A model generated the notes under the pieces. That model saw nothing but the letters and a program-made list of their open reading frames with translations. It was not told the origin of the DNA and ran no database searches. A stretch of DNA of 64,000 nt, from contig NZ_CAMPOV010000001.1 in assembly GCF_946892675.1 (NCBI RefSeq), positions 186,001 through 250,000 of the forward strand, in the 5' to 3' direction. Position numbers and translations under genes: made by a program. Source of the stretch: Arthrobacter sp. Marseille-P9274. Lineage in GTDB: Bacteria; Actinomycetota; Actinomycetes; Actinomycetales; Micrococcaceae. Of this stretch, positions 58,580-64,000 are shown piece by piece; position 1 is the first letter of the stretch, and every line of letters starts with the position of its first letter.

Positions 58580-59542
58580 ATGTCGGAGCTTAGCGATTCC
58601 CGCAGATTCCAATTTAGCCGCCTGATGTCGCCTTCGCGCCACTCCACGGCCGCAGTCCTCATCATGGCTGCATCGCTTGCCGGGTGCGGCGGATCCGATG
58701 GCGAAGAATCAGGCGGCGACACCTACGCGCCGCCGGGCGGCGTGGAGGATCCGTACCAACCGACGACGCCCGAGGAGACCATCCCCGCCGATGTCCCTGG
58801 CCAACTCGAGCTTTCCAGCGGATGTCCGTCTGCGTGGCCCCTAGGATCACAACCCTTGGCGGAAACGCCCGACGAAGAGGAGTATCTCGACGACATTCTC
58901 CTCTGCACGGATGCCAACGAGTCGGAGACCGTCGTCATAAACAACAGCGACGCGGCGTGGGCCTTCTACGGCACCGGTGGCCACATCGAGCAAGTGCAGC
59001 AGTCAAGCGAGGCCGCGTCATTCCGCGAGGACTTGGACGGGAAGTATCAGTACGCCTACATGCTCCCGGGCGAGTCAGCCCTATTGAAGCCGGGCGAGGA
59101 ACCGATGTCATGGCGAATCGATGAACAGGTGAGCAACGATTGGAAAGCCCGCGACACGTTGCTCAAACAGATGCTTGAGACCGGCGGCCCCTTGGCGGAG
59201 GATCTCGCCGACGGGCAGAGTCCAGCACGGAAGATGCTCACCCACTGCGCCCTCACGTTCGCCCACGCGGTCGCGGAGACACCGCAGCTGGACAGCAGCG
59301 ACGTCACCCACCAGCTTGAAGCGGCAATGGGAATCCTCGAACCGGGGACAGAATGCGGAAAGGCTGCCCGTGAAGCGGAAAATCGGGCGGCGCGGCAGCA
59401 CGGAGCGACTGTCGCGACGAGTAACGTGGACGAAATCGTGCGGCGTTGGACCGCACGTCCAGTAGCAGTCCAGATGAAGAGCTACGGAAACTGGATCGAC
59501 GACGGACTCAGGATCCTTGGCATGGCCGGAAAACTCAAGTGA
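58580..59542 (+). CDS. Lipoprotein of unknown function
   Basis: 320 aa (305 if the ATG at 58625 is used). Lipobox SLAGCGG. A Pro/Gly-rich linker (about 37-70) leads to a globular acidic domain with five cysteines. I do not recognise a family. Its last codons overlap the convergent LssY-type gene by 8 bases. Confidence 0.72.
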   Translation: MSELSDSRRFQFSRLMSPSRHSTAAVLIMAASLAGCGGSDGEESGGDTYAPPGGVEDPYQPTTPEETIPADVPGQLELSSGCPSAWPLGSQPLAETPDEEEYLDDILLCTDANESETVVINNSDAAWAFYGTGGHIEQVQQSSEAASFREDLDGKYQYAYMLPGESALLKPGEEPMSWRIDEQVSNDWKARDTLLKQMLETGGPLAEDLADGQSPARKMLTHCALTFAHAVAETPQLDSSDVTHQLEAAMGILEPGTECGKAAREAENRAARQHGATVATSNVDEIVRRWTARPVAVQMKSYGNWIDDGLRILGMAGKLK

Positions 59543-60404
59543 CGATTTTAGCCGACGACGGCGGGGCCAGGGCGATGATGGGCAGGTCGCCGTCGGTTTC
59601 GATTGCGTCGCCGCCGCCGTTCCGGGTGTGGTAGCCGGTCGAGAAGTGCCGGACGATGTGGACGCTGGCGCCGGTGCCGGCAAGCGCGGCGGTGACAAGG
59701 TCGCGTTCCGTGTCCGTCTGCTCGGCGATCTTGTGGGTGATCTGGAAGGTGAAGAGGGACAAGCCGACGCGCCGGTCGAAGGTGGCGGCTCCGACGAGGT
59801 CCACCTCCCAGCCGCCGGGCAGCCTCCATTCGGGCGGGCAGTCCCAGAACCGTACGTGGTGCCGCTGGGCCGGGCTGCCGGCCACTTCGAGCTCGAACGC
59901 CAAGGTCTGTTTCTGGCCGAACACGAACAGCGGGCTGACCGGAGCCGAAGGGTAGCTGCGGCGCAGGAGCGAGTCCCGGATGATCCGCCAGCTGCTGGAC
60001 AGCGTGACCGGGTCCGGCTCAATCCAGCCCGCCGCGGCCATCGCTTTCCTCAAGGAGTCCGCGCTCCCGATGACGGCGAGATTGATCGGGTCGCCCAACA
60101 GACCATCGGCCGTCCTGGCCCTGCCAATGAAATAGGCCGGCACATAGATCCGGGTCAGGAGCCGGGTCAGTCTGGGCAGCAGGATGTAGGCCGCCAGCAC
60201 CCAGATAACGAAGAACGCCCAGAGCAGGCGGGCGTCGTCGCTGATCTCGGCGACCACCAGCTCGTAGACCGCCCATCCAGCCAGCACCGTGACCAGCAAG
60301 TAGGCGGTCCGCTGCAGCCAGAGCACGACGGTGCTTGCCAGCCGGATGTACCAGCGCGGCTGCGGCGGCGTGCTGTCCCGGGAACCTGTCCCCGAGCGGT
60401 TCAT
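59535..60404 (-). CDS. LssY C-terminal domain membrane protein
   Basis: 289 aa; start at 60404. Two membrane segments near the N-terminus (STVVLWLQRTAYLLVTVLAGW and LLWAFFVIWVLAAYILL), then an LssY_C-like domain: DPINLAVIGSADSLRKAMAAAGW, SPAQRHHVRFWDC and GAATFDRRVGLSLF are its blocks. The family also occurs fused to PAP2 and DedA domains. Function unknown. It is the intact parent of the two decayed C-terminal copies at 55.7 and 58.4 kb. Confidence 0.85.
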   Translation of the reverse strand: MNRSGTGSRDSTPPQPRWYIRLASTVVLWLQRTAYLLVTVLAGWAVYELVVAEISDDARLLWAFFVIWVLAAYILLPRLTRLLTRIYVPAYFIGRARTADGLLGDPINLAVIGSADSLRKAMAAAGWIEPDPVTLSSSWRIIRDSLLRRSYPSAPVSPLFVFGQKQTLAFELEVAGSPAQRHHVRFWDCPPEWRLPGGWEVDLVGAATFDRRVGLSLFTFQITHKIAEQTDTERDLVTAALAGTGASVHIVRHFSTGYHTRNGGGDAIETDGDLPIIALAPPSSAKIVT

Positions 60405-60451
60405 CGTCCCATTATGGCCTCGCGCGCGGACGGCGCCAGCCCGGGTTCTGC

Positions 60452-60943
60452 TCAAGGGCTGGGGGATCCGCTCTGGGACGAAGATGCAGGTTCCGCTGTC
60501 ACGCTGGGCTGGCATTCCAGCCCGCTGGCGCTGGTGGTGGCGACGGTCGGGAACGCGACGTCGACAGACTCTCCCGGCTCAACCGTGAAGTCTTGTTTCT
60601 TCACGCCGACCACCTGCGAATCCGCAGTACGCACCACCGAGAACTGCACCGTGTAGGTGTTGGGGTTGCTGCCGACATTGCGCAGCGTCGCTTTGCCGCG
60701 CCACACGCCGTTTTCGTCGGGAGCGCATCTGAAATCGGACAGGACGCCCAGCCCGGCGGACGGGGGTGACATGCTTCCCGTCGGCCCCGACTGGGTCGGC
60801 GACATCGCCGGGCGGGTTTCCGGCGGTTCCCCTCTGGGCTCGGAGCAGCCGGCCAGCGCTCCGGCCAGCACGGGGATGGCGGCGAGGATAAGGATCGGTC
60901 TCACGTGCACAGAGTAGGTCCGGGTGCGGCCGGCAGTCGTCAT
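60452..60943 (-). CDS. Lipoprotein of unknown function
   Basis: 163 aa. Lipobox ALAGCSEP (Cys about 33 from the listed start). The mature part has a Ser/Pro-rich linker and a beta-sandwich-like domain (GKATLRNVGSNPNTYTVQFS, FTVEPGESVDVAFPTV) that recalls DUF4352-like antigens. The start at 60943 touches GGAAGGG and is uncertain; GTG codons closer to the signal are alternatives. It follows the LssY-type gene in the opposite order on the same strand. Confidence 0.7.
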   Translation of the reverse strand: MTTAGRTRTYSVHVRPILILAAIPVLAGALAGCSEPRGEPPETRPAMSPTQSGPTGSMSPPSAGLGVLSDFRCAPDENGVWRGKATLRNVGSNPNTYTVQFSVVRTADSQVVGVKKQDFTVEPGESVDVAFPTVATTSASGLECQPSVTAEPASSSQSGSPSP

Positions 60944-61099
60944 CCCTTCCGGGTGATCAGTGATTCAGTGCCCCTGGCGGGCAGCCGCGTTCTCCTTCCC
61001 ATCCGGGACGGCGGGCGCTCGGTTCGACCAGACGGTGTAGGACATGGCGATGATGCCAGTCCGGGGCGCGGCACTCGTAGTCCTTCGGGAGGAGAAATC

Positions 61100-61543
61100 T
61101 CAGGTGCAGACGACGGTGCCGATGAGGGCGGTACCGGTCCAGGTGTTGGTGGTTCCAGGAACGTCGTAGAACCCGCTCAGTTCAAACTTCCACCCGTTGT
61201 ATTGGCCACGGCCGCCGGATAGTTGGATGTCCCCACCGTCAGGACCGAGGAGGCTCTTCTTCTGAATCAGCTTCTTATTGACATCGAAGAGCTGGATCTC
61301 ATGACGGTTGGCGAATGCAACCGGCGTGTAAGGACCCACATCAATGCTGACCGTGCCCGCTTGGCAAACAACGGTGACGGTGGGGCTGGGCTTTTGGATG
61401 GTGGCTGTGCTGACGGAAGTGGTGGCGCCGGCGTAGGCGGTGAAGGCGGCCTGGGCCATGGCGGGAACCCCAAGGAGCGTGAGAGTCAGGGCGAGGACGA
61501 CGGCGGCGCGGAGCCTTATCCGGTGGATCACGTTGAGTGCCAC
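61100..61543 (-). CDS. Secreted protein of unknown function
   Basis: 147 aa with signal peptide (1-32, ending QAAF). Two cysteines (VVCQAG and the last residues VVCT) likely pair. Features are an N-terminal TTSVSTATIQKPSPTV stretch and HEIQLFDVNKKLIQKKSLLG. No family recognised. Last gene of the SipW-type locus on the same strand. CTTGAG motifs lie at 61594 and 61617. Confidence 0.72.
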   Translation of the reverse strand: MALNVIHRIRLRAAVVLALTLTLLGVPAMAQAAFTAYAGATTSVSTATIQKPSPTVTVVCQAGTVSIDVGPYTPVAFANRHEIQLFDVNKKLIQKKSLLGPDGGDIQLSGGRGQYNGWKFELSGFYDVPGTTNTWTGTALIGTVVCT

Positions 61544-61593
61544 GTCCGTTGCTCCCTTCTCCTCGTCGTCGTACTTCAGTGTGGGGTACGCGG

Positions 61594-61622
61594 CTCAAGG
61601 TTCCCGGAGACGGAGCCTCAAG
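61594..61622 (-). promoter_or_regulatory. CTTGAG motif pair upstream of the secreted-protein gene
   Basis: CTTGAG occurs at 61594-61599 and 61617-61622 on the minus strand, 23 bases apart, 51 to 79 bases before the start at 61543. The same motif is repeated before the TasA-like gene. Confidence 0.4.
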
Positions 61623-61637
61623 AAAGGCGCAATTCTC

Positions 61638-62006
61638 CTACCCCGCCCTGTGCACGGCAGGGAGGCCGGCGGCGGCGAGGACGGAGCGCATCGCCCCGGT
61701 CAGCAGTTCGCCGGCGGGGCCGGGTCCGGGGACCGAGCCGGCGCGGAGCTCGGCTTCCAGGCCGAGGCAGTGGCGTTCGATCCGCAGGGCGCCGGCCATG
61801 TGCGAGGAGACCTTCAGGCTCAGGACGGCGTCCATCGAATCCTCGGAGTCGCCGCGGCGGAGGGTGTCGAGCACGCGGCCGACGCGTACGGGCAGCAGCT
61901 GCAGGTAGTTGCGGAGGAAGGTCCGCATCGCGAGTTCCTCCAGGGGGTCGTCCGCGAGGCTGGCGGGCCGGTTGGAATCGAGGTCGGGCAGGTCGGTATC
62001 AGCCAT
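61638..62006 (-). CDS. Hpt-like helical protein without the phospho-accepting His
   Basis: 122 aa, acidic and alpha-helical. NYLQLLPVRVGRVLDTLRRG and DAVLSLKVSSHMAGALRIER have the spacing of an Hpt four-helix bundle (A-H-x-L-K-G position reads V-L-S-L-K-V), so the His is replaced by Leu. Its ATG overlaps the stop of the signal peptidase gene by 8 bases, hence translational coupling. Role unknown; a binding partner of a sensor kinase is one possibility. Confidence 0.6.
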   Translation of the reverse strand: MADTDLPDLDSNRPASLADDPLEELAMRTFLRNYLQLLPVRVGRVLDTLRRGDSEDSMDAVLSLKVSSHMAGALRIERHCLGLEAELRAGSVPGPGPAGELLTGAMRSVLAAAGLPAVHRAG

Positions 62007-62688
62007 GGCGCGTCGGTTCCGTAGTGGCGTCGGCGGCGGGGGCAGTCTGGGCGGTGCCTGCTGAAACGGCTTCGGCAGCATCCTCGTCCTTGGGCTTACG
62101 CCAGATGTTGACGAGCATGCCGGCGACCAGCAGAGCCGGGGCGCCGTACATCAGGGTGTTGCGCACCGCGGGTTCGCGCAGGGTGCGGATGACCGTCCCG
62201 AGATGCGGGATGGTGAAGGCGTGCCGGTAGACGGTGTCGCCCTGCAGCGTCGCGGTCCAGGGGTCGGCGCCGTTGTTGGCGTCGCCCTTGGTGCGGACGG
62301 CGGTGGTCCCGTCGGCGTTGGTGGTGACCTCGATGATGCGGTGCGTCTCGACCCGCTGGTCCTCGACCGGGATGTGGTAGGTGATGATGTCGCCCTCGGT
62401 GATCGAGCCGACGGGCACGGGGACGGAAACGACGACGTCGCCAGGGTTGATCAACGGGGACATCGAACCCGTCAGCATGGTGGAGGTCTGGTAGCCCAGC
62501 ACCCGCGGACCGATAGCCAGGAAGAGGAAAGCCGCGGCGGCAAGGATGAGCACCGCCGTCGTTAGGATCGTGCCCAGGCGGCTGCCTTGTTTCCGCGGCG
62601 GAGTCGCCGGGCCGGTTTCCGCAGCGTGCCGACTGCCGCCGCCGGCCGAACGGGCCGTGCGGCCGGAGCGTGCAGACATGGTGGTCAT
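61999..62688 (-). CDS. SipW-type (archaeal/ER-type) signal peptidase I
   Basis: 229 aa. Nucleophile Ser in LTGSMSPLINPGD (S75) and the catalytic His in RVETHRIIEV (H116) give the Ser-His type of SipW peptidases in place of the Ser-Lys of LepB. Membrane segments lie at about 38-60 and near 185-205. The long N-terminal tail (1-37) is Gly/Ser/Arg-rich and cytoplasmic. The gene follows its probable substrate, the TasA/camelysin-like protein, by 93 bases. Confidence 0.9.
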   Translation of the reverse strand: MTTMSARSGRTARSAGGGSRHAAETGPATPPRKQGSRLGTILTTAVLILAAAAFLFLAIGPRVLGYQTSTMLTGSMSPLINPGDVVVSVPVPVGSITEGDIITYHIPVEDQRVETHRIIEVTTNADGTTAVRTKGDANNGADPWTATLQGDTVYRHAFTIPHLGTVIRTLREPAVRNTLMYGAPALLVAGMLVNIWRKPKDEDAAEAVSAGTAQTAPAADATTEPTRHG

Positions 62689-62781
62689 GGCGGTTATCCT
62701 CTGGTTGCTGTGCCGGATAGTCGTGCGGGATGGAAGAGCGGATCCGCGGCTCCCCCAACGAAAGCCGCGGACCCTGCAGGT

Positions 62782-63396
62782 TTACTTGGTTGTGGCGGTT
62801 CGCTGGGTGGCGTTGAAGTCGAACTTGATCGTGCTGGCCAGGCCCTGGAAGGTGTTGTCTGCGCCGGAGGGCAGCGAGGCGGTGATCTTCAGGTAGTCGG
62901 TCCCGCCTGCGTCCAGCGAGCCGAGGGTGTTCCCCAGATCACGATTGGCACCGATGATCGGCGAGGAGATAACCACAGTGGTGGCCCCGCCTTGGGCCTG
63001 ACAGGTGTACGAGCCCGCGCTGAGTGCCCAAGCCTGGGCACAGTTTTCAACCTTCAACTGCAGACCGCTAGTGCCGTTGGTGGAAAGGGCACTCGGAGTC
63101 GTGGCGGTATCAGTCGTGGTCAATGTGAGCTTCGAGAGATTCTGGTTACCCGCGTTACTCAGAGCGACCACGCGTTCAATGGTGTCACCGGGCAGGACGC
63201 CGGCGGCCGGGACGGTTAGCCCTGCCTCGCCGTTGGCGAGGTTGATATCTACGGTGCCGGCAGTCACTTTGGCGTCGGCAGCAGTCGAATCGGTGAATCC
63301 GCCATAGGTGCCGAGGCCCGCAACGGCGGCGGCGGTCGCGACGAGCGCGGCGGAGGCGAGGAGCTTGCCGGAAGTGGTCTTCATGCTGATGGCCAT
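62782..63396 (-). CDS. TasA/camelysin-like secreted protein (SipW substrate)
   Basis: 204 aa; start at 63396 with AAAGGACAG before the ATG. Signal of the SipW-dependent type: KLLASAALVATAAAVAGLGTY followed by GGFTDSTAADAK, with a VTAGTVDINL start of the mature domain. The rest is a Thr/Ser/Asn-rich beta-sandwich with two cysteines (ENCAQAW, YTCQAQ). Such proteins form surface fibres or biofilm matrix in Bacillus; here fibre formation is inference. First gene of the leftward sipW-type unit. Confidence 0.88.
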   Translation of the reverse strand: MAISMKTTSGKLLASAALVATAAAVAGLGTYGGFTDSTAADAKVTAGTVDINLANGEAGLTVPAAGVLPGDTIERVVALSNAGNQNLSKLTLTTTDTATTPSALSTNGTSGLQLKVENCAQAWALSAGSYTCQAQGGATTVVISSPIIGANRDLGNTLGSLDAGGTDYLKITASLPSGADNTFQGLASTIKFDFNATQRTATTK

Positions 63397-63472
63397 GTCA
63401 TCTGTCCTTTGAACGTGCGGGTTTCGGTGGGCCGCTCTTCCGGCCTGACATCGGCAACTATCCGCGCGCATC

Positions 63473-63582
63473 CTCAAGGATCGTGCCGCTTCAGATTCAA
63501 CCTTTCGGCAAGGTTTCCGCCGCCGGCTCAAGCCCGCCCAACCACCTCAACGCAGGCTCAAGAATCGTCCTAAAAGCTCAAC
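63473..63582 (-). promoter_or_regulatory. CTTGAG/GTTGAG repeat cluster
   Basis: On the plus strand CTCAA(G/C) occurs at 63473, 63527, 63546, 63557 and 63577, plus TTCAA at 63496. The last four are 19, 11 and 20 bases apart, roughly whole helical turns. The cluster fills the region between the TasA-like gene and the divergent membrane gene and is a candidate multi-site regulator binding region. Confidence 0.45.
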
Positions 63583-63667
63583 ATCAGCCCTCCCCGGCGG
63601 CTATTCTTTCCGAGGGATTACCGTTTCATCGCCCCGGCCTCCCGCCGTCGACATGGAAAGAAGACGC

Positions 63668-64000
63668 ATGCCCCAGCAGGCCGCCCAGCTGCCCTTCGCC
63701 ACAAGCTTCCACAGCCTCGGCCTGCGCGCCCGCGTGGTGCTCTGCCAGCTGCCGCTGTTCTCCTGCATGCTCGTGGTGGCCGCGGTCTTCGCCCTGGCGG
63801 AGCCGGCGATGTTCGCCAAGCCGTGGTTCCAGCTGTGCCTGCTGCTGCATGGCGTGCTGCTGGCCGCCTGCGCAATCGTGCCGTGGGAGCGCCTCCCCGT
63901 CCGCAGCTTCCAGATCGTGCCGGTGATCGACTTCGCGCTGATCGCCCTGCTCATGCACGCGGTGGACCAGGCCTACAGCGGGCTGGCCCTGCTGCTGGTG
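63668..64000 (+). CDS. Membrane protein, possibly a sensor kinase (3' end off the window)
   Basis: At least 111 codons from the ATG at 63668 (GGAAAGAAG upstream) to the window edge. The visible part has about three to four membrane segments (VVLCQLPLFSCMLVVAAVFA, LCLLLHGVLLAACAIV, VPVIDFALIALLMHA). The N-terminal layout resembles membrane-bound sensor kinases or GGDEF proteins of Micrococcaceae, but the catalytic part is outside the window. It is divergent from the TasA-like operon and shares its control region. Confidence 0.7.
   Translation, partial: MPQQAAQLPFATSFHSLGLRARVVLCQLPLFSCMLVVAAVFALAEPAMFAKPWFQLCLLLHGVLLAACAIVPWERLPVRSFQIVPVIDFALIALLMHAVDQAYSGLALLLV

Noticed and set aside
1-64000. 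tRNA or rRNA genes and CRISPR arrays
   Set aside because: No cloverleaf with a TTCGA loop and CCA-type arm in register and no regularly spaced repeats were found by eye; a tRNAscan run would settle it.

Overview
The window is high-GC DNA with strong Shine-Dalgarno sites, frequent GTG starts, BTAD/SARP regulators and Tat- and Sec-exported proteins. This points to an actinobacterium, most likely a Micrococcaceae (Arthrobacter-like) chromosome. The genus is an inference from gene content; no rRNA or tRNA was seen. About 62 real or broken genes are supported. No IS element, CRISPR array or intact prophage was seen.

Region by region. 1-4.7 kb: two secreted hydrolases, an esterase-like protein running off the left edge and an S8 protease, share a C-terminal FG-GAP/VCBS domain. 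4.8-6.4 kb: the organic-peroxide switch ohrR-ohr and a membrane protein. 6.4-8.7 kb: a Tat-exported flavin amine oxidase with an exported RidA. 9-20 kb: secreted hydrolase and DUF3237 protein, PadR/DUF1048 pair, phospholipase D remnant, universal stress protein, 2-hydroxyacid dehydrogenase, secreted metallophosphoesterase, and an M1 peptidase with an inserted beta-sandwich. 20.9-27.1 kb: one leftward operon encodes a four-subunit FAD/Fe-S amino-acid dehydrogenase, a TRAP-like permease and an Asp/Glu-type racemase, with a LysR regulator at its end. It looks like a complete uptake-racemisation-oxidation route for an amino acid. 27-33 kb: flavin reductase, LamG protein, DASS carboxylate carrier and SARP regulator. 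33-44.8 kb: hipBA with two operators, a GNAT-AAA+ fusion, a CYTH-like protein, aldo/keto reductase, small lipoproteins, a RES/Xre toxin-antitoxin module and a frameshifted hydrolase.

44.8-47.4 kb is the most unusual stretch. Two diverged copies of an apparent structured RNA, with compensatory base changes in their stems and terminator-like 3' hairpins, flank a membrane-protein/lipoprotein gene pair. 47.4-54 kb: an Ig-like/IPT secreted protein, a PASTA-type protein whose 5' end has been replaced by the start of a serine recombinase, and mfd. 54-60.4 kb is rearranged: tandem DUF4189-like paralogs, a 102-bp duplication of the mfd 5' flank, two decayed copies of an LssY-type C-terminus whose intact relative lies at 59.5 kb, mazEF, a glycerophosphodiesterase lipoprotein and several lipoproteins. 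60.4-64 kb: a SipW-type signal peptidase with its TasA/camelysin-like substrate, a degenerate Hpt-like protein, another secreted protein and a divergent membrane (sensor-like) gene running off the right edge. A CTTGAG repeat motif sits in front of both secreted-protein genes there.

Three type II toxin-antitoxin modules (HipBA, RES/Xre, MazEF) occur within 24 kb. Predicted exported proteins make up roughly a third of the genes, which suggests a surface- and secretion-oriented accessory region around the conserved mfd gene.
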